This document shows positions 33,265 to 46,570 of a stretch of 64,000 nucleotides of DNA, in pieces. Position numbers and translations under genes: made by a program. Every line of letters starts with the position of its first letter. The first letter of the stretch is position 1. This stretch comes from Callorhinus ursinus (taxonomy: Eukaryota > Chordata > Mammalia > Carnivora > Otariidae), in contig NW_020313057.1 of assembly GCF_003265705.1 (NCBI RefSeq), positions 6,249,363 through 6,313,362 of the forward strand, given 5' to 3'. The notes below the pieces were generated by a model that was not told the origin of the DNA, did no database searches, and worked only from the letters and a program-made list of their open reading frames with translations.

Positions 33265-35207
33265 GGATGTTCTACTACTTCTAAGTGGATAGGATAGGGA
33301 GGAATGGTGGAGAGAGTTGGAATTCTGTGGTAAAGTGTTTATTGACTTTTTTTGTGAATTGCTCTTTTGTTGTAGAATCACATGCACACACATACATACC
33401 CATGGATGCATAAAAACCCAAGCATTCTCTTGTTCTTTGCCCTTGTGTGCACATTCATACACACAGAGCTTTGAAAATTGGAATTCAGTTTAGTAAGGAA
33501 TTTTAAAAAGTGTGACCCTCTATTTCCAGAGACATAAACTTCCTATGATATTGGATTTAAATTTTGTTTCACATTGTGACATTATACACAAACCCACTAA
33601 ATATGCACAAATATGCACAAAGTCAGATATTTCACTAAGCCATACTTGCCTTTTGAATATGAGATGCAGTCAGATAATTTTTTATTTTATAGTATCGCTC
33701 ATTGAAAAATAAACAAGGAAAGGTTACAACCCATAACACTGATGGGTCATATCAGTTGAAAAACACTGTCTTTAGGTACATTATGTAATGTTTACGGACA
33801 ATTGTAATGCATGTTAACATATTTATGTGTTGGTTTGTTAATATGTTAACTAGATTCTCCTGAGTCAGGGATTACTACTAGAATAATTCTGAGACTCAGT
33901 ATTTCTCAGTGTTTCATTTTTAATGTCATCATGGTAGAAATATTTTTGGGCCAGCACTTTTTCCTCCTGGGTAGTATCAGTGAATTTTATAGCCTAAATT
34001 CTTTTGGATCTCCAGAAATCTCTTGAAACACAAAGAAACACCAAAGCAGCTCACTTCTGCCACGTCATATTTCTAGAACCAACTTTATTTAAGAGCTCCA
34101 GCTGTTCAGATGTTCCTAGTGGCATTTTCCAGTGCAAAGAATATTCCACAACATGATGAATAGATTAGCAATTGTTGATAGTGACGGAAAACCTCCAGGG
34201 AATATCCATGGGCTGGATTACAGGACTAGACTCTCTCCCATAAGGAGTACAAGTCAAGTGGAACCAGGATTTGGCTTTGGCACAAGCCCTGTTGTTGTAA
34301 ATGCTGAAAAGCAACACTTCTCTGCATCCACTTGTCTGTTTTCAGTTAGCACATCAGTAGGTTAGGTAAAACTTCACCTTCATCAATTCAATGACCTAAG
34401 CAGGTCATAATTTGTTGTTATATGCACATTTTTTGCAGAAAGGATATTGGTCCGCTTGACTTGGGAATGCATTTTAAACTTTAATCAAACAAGAAGAGGT
34501 CAGTAGTGCTTGGCAACAAATGAATACATTAGTGCTGGAAACCACACTGGAGTATTTAACTTCTCACTCAATTTTTAAAAAATTTCCACTCACAAATTGG
34601 AAATGATACATACATTAATATATATACATATATCTGTGTATATATATATATATATATATAAAATCTCCAATGATATATAAGTCAAACTCATTAAAGCATA
34701 ATATTAAGCTATGTTTCCAAAACCAGTACAAGATTTGTGCTGATTCATCTCTGTTTTCACCTTACTCCTTCGTGAGCATAGGGTAATAACTAATAAAGCT
34801 TAGTCATGAAATTTACAGCCCCAAGGAAAGGTAATTTGACAGATCAATATTAAGACTGAGTACAATGCTTTGCCTCATCAGCATGAAGCTCTATTCAAAG
34901 GAACTGTGGAAGAAAAAGGCAAAAGGCACCATCTGGATGGAATTACAAAGTGGCTGATACGTATAATGGCTTTGTTAATGGTGGTCTATTTTGCCCTGAA
35001 GGAGTTACATTATAATTCTGTGACTCTCAGAGGCAAATTTGATTCTGCCTCAGATGCAGGTCTATATCTGAATCAGAATTTTGTTCTTTTACTTTTCAGA
35101 ACGTTCACTCCTCTATCTCTGGACTAGAGTCCACTGACCATGCTTTAAAGCAAACATCCTCATAGGACACTGGACAGTCACTCCATTTGATAGAATTGGC
35201 AGTGATA
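33265..35207. other. Unique non-coding sequence
   Basis: No element recognised apart from the TA tract at 34618-34661. The open frames 34132-34365 and 34870-35127 show no recognisable family. Confidence 0.4.
34618..34661. repeat. (TA)n-rich low-complexity tract
   Basis: TA repeats interrupted by ACA and CTGTG, ending in an uninterrupted run of about 11 TA units. Confidence 0.9.
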
Positions 35208-35385
35208 CTTTTTTTGGGGGGGTGGAGGGGCAGAGGAAGAGAGAGAGAGAGAGAGAGAATCCCAAGCAGGCTCCACACCCAGCATGTGAGCCTGGTGTGG
35301 GGCTGGATCCCTCAACCCAGAGATCACAACCTGAGCCAAAGTCAAGAGTCAGATGCTTAACCGATTGAGCCACCCAGGCGCCCCA
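35208..35385 (-). mobile_element. Carnivore SINE
   Basis: Inverted, ending GAGCCACCCAGGCGCCCC. GA-rich tract at about 35239-35258. Target duplication CAGTGATA at 35200-35207 and 35387-35394. Confidence 0.9.
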
Positions 35386-36169
35386 ACAGTGATAGTTATT
35401 TTTAAACAAAAGGACAGGGGGAGGGGCTACCAGAAAATCTGCTTTATAAACAGACGCCCAAACCAAGATTATGGAAAGATTTGGCACAAGCCCAACACTC
35501 CAATATGTCTCAGAGAAGGAGATATTGTTAGAACAATGGGATCTTAAGCCTACTGGATTCTACTAAGAGCATAAGGAATATTCAGGGATTTCTAGACATC
35601 TCTGAAACATTTTGAAATCCTGGAACAATTATTTTGAGAAGTGACGTTTGTTATTTTCGTAGGTCTTTAGATCTGCTTTAACAAAGGGATTTGGATTTTA
35701 CAGATGCTAGTGTCTAAGTTGGAATAAGAATGGACTGGATTTGGTGACTCTGGGGACCTCACTATCTGCACCCATGGCAACTACATTGGAGCAGTGTCTC
35801 ACCACATCAGTTTCAAGGACACCTTTACCAGCTGAGCTTTAATTAATGATAAGTCAACAGACAGGTGACAACCGTTATATTCTTTCACCTTATCACTGGG
35901 GCTAGAATTAGTGACAAAAAGTTTTAATTAAATTTTGTTTTGTTTTGTTTTAATTAAATTTTAACTTCATCTAACTTAATTGACTTTATATGAAGATGGA
36001 ACATACATACATGCATGCACACACATATATTTGCATGTATGTATTTGTTTAGTAATTAAAGTTTTCCAACTTCTTAATTTATATTAGAGCATTTAAGGGG
36101 AAAGTGATAGTATTTAACCCAAATTAATCCAGTATAAATTTAACCTTCTGCAAGTGTCATTCTTAAATG
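35386..36169. other. Unique AT-rich sequence
   Basis: Contains a short (GTTTT)n run at about 35936-35950. No other element recognised. Confidence 0.4.
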
Positions 36170-36222
36170 TAAAATACTTAAGAGTGCCTGACACATAGTA
36201 AGTGCGCAATAAATGTTTGTTA
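36170..36222 (+). repeat. L2/MIR-type 3' tail
   Basis: AGTGCCTGACACATAGTAAG then TGCGCAATAAATGTTTGTTA is the conserved terminal core shared by L2 and MIR. Confidence 0.6.
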
Positions 36223-36479
36223 ACAAGAACAATTTTACTTGTCTCATTTGCCTGCCTTTGCTCAGAATCTCTCTCCACTCTTCTGCACATTTTCCCCATG
36301 AGCCTGTCCATGTGATACACTGGCTACAAATAATAAAAGTATTGATCTTTTCAGCGACTTAAGAGAAAGTAATGGCCCTGTTTTTCATAGATCCATTCTA
36401 TACATTTCACTTAGGGATAGGGGTCATATGTACATGCTCCTCCTAATTCCCCAACGCTCCTGTCATGGTCCCCTTTTCT

Positions 36480-36685
36480 TGTAGGGAATTACCACCACCT
36501 TTAATTTAGAACTGTGGGGGAGGTTCTTTATAAAACATTTAAAAACACTTAAAAGCATAGAGAAAATATGAAACTCACTTTAAGTCTCATCATTTACTGA
36601 TAGCCATAACTGACATATTTACTAATTTCCTTCGTCTTTTTTTAGATGCATGGATTACTTTCAGTCTTTAAAGAATGCTAGGGTT
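36480..36685 (-). mobile_element. Probable old L1M fragment, left of SINE
   Basis: The T-rich plus-strand text resembles the antisense of an L1M 3' region that continues beyond the SINE at 36884. Highly diverged. Confidence 0.4.
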
Positions 36686-36883
36686 GGGGCATCTGGGTGG
36701 CTCAGTCGTTAAGCGTCTGCCTTCGGCTCAGGTCATGATCCCAGGGTCCTGGGATCGAGTCCCACATCGGGCTCCCAGCTCAGCGGGAAGCCTGCTTCTC
36801 CCTCTCCCACTCCCCCTGCTTGTATTCCCTCTCTTGCTATCTCTCTCTCTGTCAAACAAATAAATAAAATCTTTAAAAAAAAG
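36686..36883 (+). mobile_element. Carnivore SINE, young subfamily
   Basis: Complete copy from GGGGCATCTGGGTGGCTCAG to the A tail. Target duplication TAAAGAATGCTAGGGTT (36669 on) and TAAAGAATACTAGGGTT (36884 on), one mismatch. Confidence 0.96.
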
Positions 36884-37135
36884 TAAAGAATACTAGGGTT
36901 ATCCTACCAATGTGCCCTGGTGGCCTACTTTTCACTTAGACATTTCAAATACTATTTCATGTCATTAGATATTTTTCAAAACCATTATTTACAATGACCA
37001 CTTAACATTCCTTTCTGTGACTATATCCTATTCAACCTTTTCTTCGGGGTCAGACATGTAGATTGTATCAATATTTTGCTATTATAAATAAATGGTAATA
37101 TTCTTTGCACACGGATTATTAGTAAACATTGTTGA
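36884..37135 (-). mobile_element. Probable old L1M fragment, right of SINE
   Basis: ATATCCTATTCAACC and ATTTTGCTATTATAAATAAA are antisense L1 3' landmarks, the same as in the L1M at 46851-47960. Confidence 0.45.
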
Positions 37136-37439
37136 TGGATTCCTCTCACTCCGGTGACATCCACAATTTGATGGATAGGATATGAAGCTGTAATTTAATT
37201 CCTTCCTTAGGAGCACTGTCAGCTTGTCGTGATGTGTCTGTCTCATGATACAGCCTCGTGGAGGACAGTGGAAGGCAACGCACCTTCTGTAACGAAGCCA
37301 GCTCTGAGAGCAGCTCCAAGTCGATTTTATATCCAGCCCAAACTTCCCCTAGATCCAGAATCACTTATATTCTATAATAGAACAGCACTTGGCACTGAGT
37401 GGGCCGTCAATAAATCCTTGTAAACTGAGTATCCAAGCA
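37136..37439. other. Unique sequence with an L2-like tail
   Basis: AGCACTTGGCACTGAGTGGG then CCGTCAATAAATCC at about 37383-37420 resembles an L2 or MIR terminus. Nothing else recognised. Confidence 0.45.
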
Positions 37440-38310
37440 TCTGTTGGACATTTCACTTGGTTGTCCTACAGGCATTTCAAACTTAACACGCCCACATGCT
37501 AAACTCATCATAACTGCCATGAATCTCCCATAAAACCAACAAAACACCACCTATATCTCTCTCCCTCCTCCCCATCTCAGCAAATCGGACCATGACTCAC
37601 ATGTTGTGTCAAACCAGAAAGTGGGGAACCATCCTCCACACGTTCATCTCCCCCACCCCCCCACCCCCCAGTAAGTCTCGTTGCTTCCTGTCCAGAACCA
37701 GCCCTTCCAACCCATCTTCTAGCCACCGCTGCAGCCACCACCCTGGTCCGAGCCACCATCGCTTCATGGTGAGCCCTTCTTTCTGGTCTTCCCACTTCTA
37801 CTACTGACCTCTTTCACACAGACATGTTTTAAAATACATTTGCAGCCCTTTGAACATAACATGCAAACTCAGACGCCTTTACCAGGATTCACAAGGCACT
37901 ACCTGAACTTCCCCCTGCCACAGACCCTTTTGTAGGTTCTGTGGAGAGTCCAACGTGTCTCGTCCTCAGGGTATCCGCTTCCACTGTCCCTTCGTGTTCT
38001 GTATTTGTCTCCCCTTCCCTGTTGCCCTTCACAAAGCTGGGTTCTTCGTACACTTCAGCTCTGAGCCTATCCCACCTGCTCTAACACTCACCACTCTCTG
38101 TCAATGTGCCTTTTGTATTTCCTTCACCGCATGGACCATCATTTACAAATACATTTATTTTTATTTTTCCTTTGTCTTTCTCACTCAATGAAGACTACAA
38201 GAAAACAAAGGCCATACTACCTATTTTATTTATAGGGTTTTACTCACTGCCTAGCACAGTGTGTGGCACATAGTGGACCCTTCAGGGATATTTGAAAGGA
38301 GAGATATGAC
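37440..38310 (+). mobile_element. L2 LINE 3' portion
   Basis: Landmarks in order: GCATTTCAAACTTAACACGC, CTAAACTCATCATAACTG, GCAGCCACCACCCTGGTCCG, AGCCACCATCGCTTCATGG, CACAAGGCACTACCTGAACT, GCCTAGCACAGTGTGTGGCA and CATAGTGGACCCTTCAGG. Better preserved than the 18350-20025 copy, but with no intact ORF. Confidence 0.85.
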
Positions 38311-38497
38311 CTTAGGATCCATCACTCTGGGATGGTTTGGGGATAACTTAGAATAATCTCCATTTACAGGTCCCCCGGCTTACAGGATCCCAAAGAATGC
38401 ATCTTTTCCTAGCTGGGCAATCCCAGGAACCAGTTCAGTATTTTTTCAAAGCTCCCTGAAAGAATTCTATCCCTGAGAAAACTCTTGATGAGTGTTT

Positions 38498-38690
38498 GTT
38501 TTCTTTTAAGATTTTATTTGTTTATTTGAGAGAGAGAGAGAGAGAGCACAAAGCAGGGGAAGCAGCAGGCAGAGGGAGAAGCTGGCTCCCCGCTGAGCAG
38601 GGAGCCCAATGTGGGGCTTGATCCCAGGACCCTGGGATCATGACCTGAGCCAAAGGCAGATGCTTAACCGACTAAGCCACCCAGGCATGC
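38498..38690 (-). mobile_element. Carnivore SINE
   Basis: Inverted copy with a GA run and the head GACTAAGCCACCCAGGCATG. Perfect 14-bp target duplication CTTGATGAGTGTTT at 38484-38497 and 38691-38704. Confidence 0.96.
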
Positions 38691-38704
38691 CTTGATGAGT
38701 GTTT

Positions 38705-41700
38705 AATAAGTTCAACAAATGGTTTCTAAGCTCTTTCTTCAAGGTGGCCATATCCTACAGCCTATGTTACACTTCGACCACCCAGCTCTCCCTTAGACAT
38801 GAACCTAACTGTTGACTTCTCTCCTACTTCTCATCGCACACCTGGCCATACTGCCAAGGCAGGGCTCTGCTTATAATGATCCTAAGGAGCATGGTTCTGT
38901 GGTGATAGCGCACTTATCTACTTTGTTGCCCTTGAGGTGTTTCAATTATCATTGTAATCATTTCATGATATAATTATTTTATTTTATTAATTTTTACTAA
39001 GAATAGCAACTCTAAAGCCAATACCATCCAAATCTCCAGTTTTGAGGCCTAAGAGATTTAGTAACAGGTGTAAGAAAATCAAGAAATGGACTCACAGTGA
39101 TTGCTGGTTTCTGCTGAGTGTTCAACACAGAGAGGACAGAAAGACAGTAAGGATTCTCTCTGACAATACGCACTGGGACTTATTTCTTGGGTTTAGCCTC
39201 ATTCAGAAGCTAAAGTTAAGATAATTCACTTAAACGTCTACAATTTTTGATTTAGAACTCTTATCAGATGGCTAATCAATTCCAAAGCGAGGTCACTCTC
39301 TCTCTCTCTCTCTTTTTTTTTTTTTTTGGCTGAGCCGATTTAACACAACCTCTTTCTGAGAGGCTGCTAGCACCAGTGAAATTTTTAAATTCTCCATATG
39401 CAGAGAGAGTGATTATAGCACATTTTGCCAAATAAATGCATAATTGAACATTAAACATCTGGTTTTTAAAGTCTGTGTCAATATTGTCCACGTTCTCTGA
39501 TTTTCTGCAGATTTACTTGTTGCCCTCAAAGAACACAGACTATTCGGTTTTCATAATAACAAATCCTGCTGCAGGATTTAAAAGTAAGACAGTGAACGAA
39601 AGCAGTGAAAGGCAGGACAGCTGATTTGCCTTAGATGAATGGTGAAGATTTAGGCAACGCAAGAATTCATGCCCTGGACTGGCCATCTAATTAAAATGAG
39701 AAATGACACAGGCCGCAGCTAAGCAGTTTGGGGAATTACTAATCAGGCAAAAATGCAAATAGGGACACTATCGTTTAGAATGTTCGTTTGCATCTCTATG
39801 TCACCCAGTCCAAATGACAGGCAGGAAATAATATCAACAAGATGCAGACAACATTAAAAAATGTTTAACCCTCCTGTAGCACAACATGGATGGGAAGAAC
39901 AGATTATCAGTCTCGTTCAAGTACGGGAGTATTGAGGATTTACCAAGGAGTATGCGACTTACCCAAAGATACCTACGTCAAGGTGGAAGATAGGGAGTGT
40001 TGATGATCAGCTAGTTCCCTGGTCTCTTTAGAGGGGTCATCCTCCATTAGACAGACACGAGCAAAAAAGAATCCACAAGTAGTGAAGCAGAATGAAGGTA
40101 GGTGGTCTTTGCGGGGATAGATAGACCCGCTGGAGGGGAATGGAACTGGTTTACAATTATACTAACTATTGGCAAGCAGGCCAGTTAAGAGGAGGTTAAA
40201 CACAACACACAACTCAAACCCCCAGGAGGAAGCATGCTGCTTTCCCGGGAAGGATCTGCCAAGTTCTCCACTTCAAAGACAGCTCAGTAGGGGTGCGGAC
40301 GAAGGGAAGAATTTGGATGAACATGTGAAAATGTTTACATGGATCTAGGAGAAGAGATTGAACAAATTCACATGGACTAGAAAACTGCCTTGAAAATCAT
40401 ACAAAGAGATATGAGTCAAGAAAGGAAAATGATTCAGTGAGCGAGCCAGGTGCTGAAGCAGCAGTTTTGACCAACAGAATGTTATCGTGCACATGAGTCC
40501 TAACGCCGGTCCTCTAACTTCTTGCTTGTTGAGTGATGATGGAAAAAAGAATCACAAGTAGGCCATGTCTGCAAAACAGGCCTCTTTGCAAATGTCTCTT
40601 CAGTTTTTATCAGAGGTTTTTTTTTTTTTTTTTCCCCTATAGCTTTACATGGCATAGTTTTGACGGATTTGACAGCAAGCACATTCCGCGTATCTTTTAG
40701 GGAAGGAGCTTTTCCCACAGGAATAAACTAACAGTCATGTCTCTGAGTTGGCTTTTCTGAGCCTTGGTGCTCTGGTTACGTCCAGGATGTCTGGCTCTGC
40801 ATGGGCTGTTTTGCAAATCTCATTTGTGAACCTCACATGCCAGGAAAGTTTGGTAAAATGGAAACAGGGGAAGGTTGCTAACTGGCTTCTGGTTTAGAGT
40901 GGATTTAGGCAGGAAGAGATCCTGCCTCTTCACACAGAGCTTCCCTGTGACTTAACAGATCTTGATCCTATAGTCAGAATACGAGGGAGAAAAAAATTAA
41001 TGGCAGTATTGGCTAATTTAATGTCAGATTGGAAAGGGCCCAACTCAGATACTCAATGGATGCTTGCTGAAAAAAAATAGGAGAATAATTTTTCTAGTAT
41101 AACAGGCACAGATATAAACATATGTTTTGAAGTAAAAAAATGCAACGTCTTTTCATTGCAGAGGCTTTTGGTAATTGACATGGAGGGTGGGACATTCTTG
41201 GTTGGACACGACAAGGTATGTGGGCCACCCACAGTGGTGTTCACTTGCTAGAGAAGTCTGGTATGGCATAGGATCAATATAATCACTTGTGTCAACTTTT
41301 CCTTAATTGGGAACAAGTAGATATTATAGGGAATTGCTTTGTAAAAGTACTAGTTAAACACTTTAGAAATGCGCTAATATAAATAAATACTAAACTGCAT
41401 GTCCTATTACTGCTAATTTATGACCAAAAGATTTCTCCTTGTTTTTGCAAATGTGAATAATTACACCTAACATCTCCAGGCACTGAAATTATATGCATTT
41501 GAATGATTTAGGATGCAAAATAACACTGATCTTTTTAAAGCTCAATGGGAGAGAAAATATGTGTTTAGAAGAGATTGTGACTTCTAATGCTATTCTCATG
41601 ATACAGGTGGTAGAGTGAGCTAATAACATTTGCACTTCCTTATGTGGACTTGAGATTTTAGAGCTTCTTTGAGCAGTTTTGGATCATTTTCACTGCATCA

Positions 41701-41897
41701 GATATTTGTAAAACAGTCTCACCAAATTACTTGGGAAAAGTCCACTTACGAACAAATAGATTAAAAAAAAAAAAACTGTGTGGAACCCAATGAGTGTGAA
41801 GAAGGAAAAGGGATACTAAGAAAAATTTTACCTCTGTATTTCACATCTTTAACTATCAAAGATGACCAACGATGCTGAACTGGAGTCATTTCACTTC
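38705..41897. other. Long repeat-poor non-coding stretch
   Basis: About 3.2 kb with no confident transposable element. A CT-then-T tract at 39293-39329 and a T17 run near 40620 are the only simple repeats. No exon signal with domain support. Confidence 0.4.
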
Positions 41898-42341
41898 CAG
41901 TAGAACCCCTTATCCCCTGTTTTGATTTCCAGGGTTTCAGTTATCCCTGGTCAATGGCATTCTTGAAGTGGATGACCCTCCTTCTGATGTATGGTCAGAG
42001 GGTCAATAGTAGCCTAATGCTACATCACAATGCTTGCATCATTCATCTCACTTCATCTCATCATGTAGGCATTTTATCATGATGCATCTTCACAAAAAGG
42101 GTGAGTGCAGTACAATTATATACTTCAAGTGAGAGAGATTCCACATAACTTGTATTCGTATATTGTTTTAATTGTTCTATCTTGTTATTACTTATTGTTT
42201 TAATCTCTTACTGCATCTAGTTTATAAATTAAACTCTATCATAGGTATGTATAGTATATATAGGGTTTGGTATTATTTGTCACTTCAGGCATTCATTGGG
42301 GGTCTTGGAATGTATCCCCCAGGGATAAGGGGGGACTACTG
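41898..42341 (+). mobile_element. Tigger-type (pogo/mariner) non-autonomous DNA transposon
   Basis: The left end CAGTAGAACCCCTTATCCCC and the right end, which reads CAGTAGTCCCCCCTTATCCC on the opposite strand, form a clear terminal inverted repeat 444 bp apart. The second end is preceded by GGGGGTCTTGGAATGTATCC, a hallmark of this Tigger group, and followed by TA, the expected target dinucleotide. The interior has no transposase, so it is an internally deleted, inactive copy. Confidence 0.85.
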
Positions 42342-43109
42342 TATATCTATATATTTATGCTTCTAGAAATCTATTTTTTCCCTAGTTTCTCACTGGAACA
42401 TTTGCCTTAAATAGTGCCTTTTAAGAGTTTATATGGTCTGAATGGTACCTAACCAAAGGTAATTATCCTTTGTGTGTGTGACATTCTAATCATTTCCATA
42501 GCAACCACTTATGGGTTAAGATGTCACAAAGAGGATTAAGACTTCATTTGTGGAATAAACAACAGGAATGAAACATCACTAAGATATAGATGCTGCTTTT
42601 GCATTAAATAAATGAGCGGGAAATAGACAAAATGGAATAGCAGTATTTTCCAATTAAAAAATTCATTGCACTTATAAGTTGCCTGTGAGTGAGGGAATCC
42701 TCAAATGTGAGTTTGAGCAGATGGTGTCTTCTCATCAGGGGTGATAAAGACCCAACTGTACGTAGCCATTTAGAGATTAGAGCTATTCTCTGTTTCTCAA
42801 AGGGCAGTCCTTTATCTAGCTGCATAGCATGAAACACTTTGCAGAAAAAGTGTATTATTGTGTATAACCTGCAACTTGTCATTTTAGGTTTTCATCAAAA
42901 ATGCTCCAATTTCTCCTAATCCAAAGAAGCTTGCTTTGCTTCTAAAGACCGCCCCTCATTCCAATGGAGAGAGCCAGCTGCATTCACACAATAAATCACA
43001 GGGAGCATCCTTGGGTACTTTCCAAGTTTGGAGGAACTGTTTTTGGGTAAAGACTAAGGCTATTATGGGATCACAGGGATCTATAGACTGTGGACATATT
43101 TTCTAAAGT
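42342..43109. other. Unique non-coding sequence
   Basis: No element recognised. Confidence 0.4.
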
Positions 43110-43225
43110 AGGAGGTAAACTCCCTGAAAAACAAGACTATTTTCTTCACCATTTACCCAGAAATGGAAGCAGTCTTGGGCACAGAGTAGGTACTCAAAAA
43201 GTATTAAGTTGATGAATAAATGCAA
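43110..43225 (+). mobile_element. L2 LINE 3' terminus
   Basis: CTTGGGCACAGAGTAGGTAC then TCAAAAAGTATTAAGTTGAT and GAATAAATGC are the L2 end. Confidence 0.65.
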
Positions 43226-43719
43226 GTAGCAATGGCTACCATGAGAGCAAAGTCAGAAATGCCTATGATGTAACTTTTAGAAGGCTTCACCACGAAGTTA
43301 AGATTCCAGCTTCAAAGAACACAAACTTGAATCTCCCCTTTGTAGGAAGTTGCCACACTCCTGTTCTTTTGTTTTGTTTCGTTTCTGTTCTTTTTTTTGC
43401 TAAAGCAGATCATAAATCCTGTCTTAATGTACATTTGCAGTGAGATACAAGACCCTGGCTAGGGGAGAGAACATTTAGCCCTGGTTGTGGAGAGATGAAG
43501 CTACAGCGGCAGGTGGAGACCAAGCCATACCGGAAACCATGACAAGAACTGGCTGTGCCTCCCGCCATTTCTAGTTAAAGCTTTCCTCTTTCTCCGTGGA
43601 TAACTGAATGCTACCTCTTTCCTCCAACCTGATTTATTCCTAGTTGACTTCACCTGAGTGAAAATGTTCTTGCAAAGAGATGGTAGAGAGAAGCGGGTGT
43701 GTGGCCATACATAGGAATA
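43226..43719. other. Unique non-coding sequence
   Basis: No element recognised beyond a T-rich (GTTTT/GTTTC) run at about 43358-43398. Confidence 0.4.
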
Positions 43720-46385
43720 AACATTAACTTGATTAAGGACCTAAGTGTAAGAAGGAAACCATACAAGCACTGGAAGAAAATATGGGTGAATTCCTCCTTA
43801 ACCTTGGGGCAGGGAAAGGCTTTTAAACTATGTCTTAAAATCCGGAGGTAATAAGAGATTAACATCTCTTACATAACAATGGAAATATTTTACATGGTAG
43901 AAACCTCTTATAAATAGTATCAAAAAAAACCCTGATAAACCTGGAGACAATATTTATAACATATATCATAGACAAAGGGCAAATGTCCCTAATATATAAA
44001 GCACTTTTAAAAACTTGAGAGACAAAGGATAAAAAACAGTAGAAAAATGGGAAAAGATCCAGAGAATTCATGAAATGTATATGAAAAGGTTCTTAAACAT
44101 ATGGAAAAACATCAGTATCTTTAGAGTGTAATCTTAAATTTTAATGAAAAAATAAATATATTTCTCACCTATCAAATTAGCAGAGATTAAAAAACATAAT
44201 AACACAGCCTGTTGTCACACATTACGAGTAGGAATGTAAACTGAAAAAAAAAGTTCTACACGGGATTTGGCAATACCTATCAAAGCTACATATGCACTTT
44301 TATCTTTTGACCCAAGGGTTTAACTTTCTAGGCAGATGCATCTAAAACAATAGGTAAATAGATGTGTGCGTAAGATTATTCCTTATAGCATTGCTTGCAG
44401 TTGCAAAATAATGAAAAAAAAAAAACCCTAAATACACATACATAGGAGAATCATTGAATAAACTATTGTATAGCAGCACAAGAGAGAAAACGAGGGGGAT
44501 TTCTGTGAACTGGTATGAGGAAATTTCCAGAATATATTGTTAAGTGAAAAGAACAAAACGCAAAATAGAATCTATAGTATGCCACCACCATGTAAGAAAA
44601 TGCACATGTATTTGCTTATTTGTGCACAAGAAATACAGAAAAGAAACTGAAGAGACTGGTTTCCCAGCAGAGGGTGGGTGGGAAAGGGTGAGGGAGAATG
44701 GGAATGGAGCAGTCTGATAAGGAGGGATTAACACTTTTCTGAGCATACCTTGTTGTATAGCTCTAACTCTCAGAACTGCAGTTTCATTTCACATAGCCAA
44801 GAAAATCAAGAATAAGAAAACAAGATGTGTGGAAAGCCCAAAATTAAATATTAACAAAACCAAGTGAACCTAAAAATGGATTATGAATTGGTGACAGAAC
44901 AACACTGAAGGGGGTAGGGAAGAAAAAAAACTAACCAAAATAACTTCGGGAAACAATATTATGATTAAATGCTATAAATCCAAAGACAAAACACATACAC
45001 ACAGACAACTGTATACAAATTCAATTATTAAATTTGTCACAGGGTTATGGGTTATAACTACTTTATATGTATATTAGGATTGAAAAAATAAGTAAATACA
45101 TCATAGATAACGAAGACTAGGTTCTTCACTGCTAGAAAGAAGTCATAAGGAAGGTGAAAATGAACCTATGGTATTGGATTGGAATCTCTTTCTCTCTCTC
45201 TCTGAAAACAGATGGATATAGAATTACAGCTGTTAGTGTGTATGTGTGGGTTGATATACGTACATATATTTACTAGCCCCTTCTGCTCAGAGGTCCTAGA
45301 TACAATGATTTTTCAGTAGTAATTGCATACCTTGGGTCTAGATTTTGGTTTCTAAACACTATTTTCCAATGAAAGAGACCAGGGCTCCTTGGAGATGTGG
45401 TTCGTTCCAGGGTTGGAGTAGAGAAATACGAGAAGAACCTGAAACATCTTGTGGTGTCATAAGTGGCAATTGCTCCAAAACAGATGGGGGCATGTTTGGA
45501 GGACCAATGAGTCCACCCTAAGAAGTTCCTCATGGCAAAGTCTGGAACAATTTGATATATTTATACTTTTTATATATTTTATTTAAAAATAAATAATGAT
45601 AGTGTTGGCTATAATGGCATAAGTTCATACTGATATGAACACATAAATAAGGAAGAAGGAATGCCTTTTTCTTAAGGATTCCAACTAATAAATATAGAAA
45701 GAATGAAATAGAAAAATCACCATTGGACAAACAACCCAGTGATAAGTGTTACAGACAAGAGCCACAAAGTGGATGCCAAAATTAGGAGACAAAGGCTTGA
45801 TCAGGAATCAGGATATTTGCATAGTCTCAAAGTCCTACAAAAGATAAGGAATTTTAAGAGAAAAATAGTAACTTCATAAATGGAAATATCCAGTATACAA
45901 ACTGTAACCAAGTGGACAAAGTCAGCTTCCCCAGTAATAAGGCATATCAGCCTCATGAACGCCCAGAGGTGATGCACTGAGAAGGGCAATGTCATTTCTA
46001 GGGTGTTCTTGCCAAAATGAGTAACCTCCTCTAATTAGGGGAAAATATCAGACAAACAGCAAATGAGGGATATGCTACAAAATAACAAAATAACTCTTCA
46101 AAAATGTCAAGTTCACAGACAACGAGGGAAGACTAAGCAACCCTCACAAATTGGAGGAAACCAAGAGATAAAGGGCAACAGTGGAAAAACTGGTGAAATT
46201 TGAATATGGTCTACAGTTTTGTTAACAGTTCTGTATCAATTTTTAATTTCCCAGTTGTGATCATTTTATAGTGATCATGTAAGATGTCAACATTAGGGGA
46301 AGCTGGATGATGAGTATGCAGGAACTCTTCTATTTTTACAACTTTTCTGTAAGTCTAAGATTATTTCAAAATAACAAGGTAAAAA
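43720..46385 (+). mobile_element. Ancient L1M 3' portion
   Basis: The late ORF2 is readable as heavily mutated sequence from AATATGGGTGAATTCCTCC through TATCATAGACAAAGGGCAAA and TTCTCACCTATCAAATTAGC. The 3' end AACTTTTCTGTAAGTCTAAG, ATTATTTCAAAATAAC is the typical L1M terminus. The middle (about 44800-45700) is less certain and may hold foreign DNA. No intact frame. A SINE landed exactly at its A-rich end. Confidence 0.7.
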
Positions 46386-46570
46386 GGGGCACCTGGGTGG
46401 CTCAGTCAGTTAAGCATCTGACTCATGATTTCAGCTCAGGTCATGACGTCATGGGTTGTGGGACTGAGCTCTGCGTGGGGCTCTGTGCTCAGTGGGGAGT
46501 CTGCTTGAGAGGCTCTACCTTTGCCCCTCCCCCCTTCTCTCTTTCAAACAAATTAATAAGTCTTAAAAAA
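46386..46570 (+). mobile_element. Carnivore SINE, older subfamily
   Basis: GGGGCACCTGGGTGGCTCAG head, ATGGGTTGTGGGACTGAGC, GGGGCTCTGTGCTCAGTGGG and a short CT stretch before the A-rich tail. The A-rich surroundings blur the target duplication. Confidence 0.92.

Noticed and set aside
35113..35487. 124-codon minus-strand open frame
   Set aside because: Its core is the SINE at 35208-35385 read in sense.
36686..36883. tRNA gene, since the SINE head has A- and B-box-like motifs
   Set aside because: The sequence continues into the SINE body and lacks a tRNA acceptor stem and anticodon arm. It is a SINE copy.
37592..37807. GC-richer patch as a CpG island or promoter
   Set aside because: CpG density is low and the sequence is an L2 fragment.
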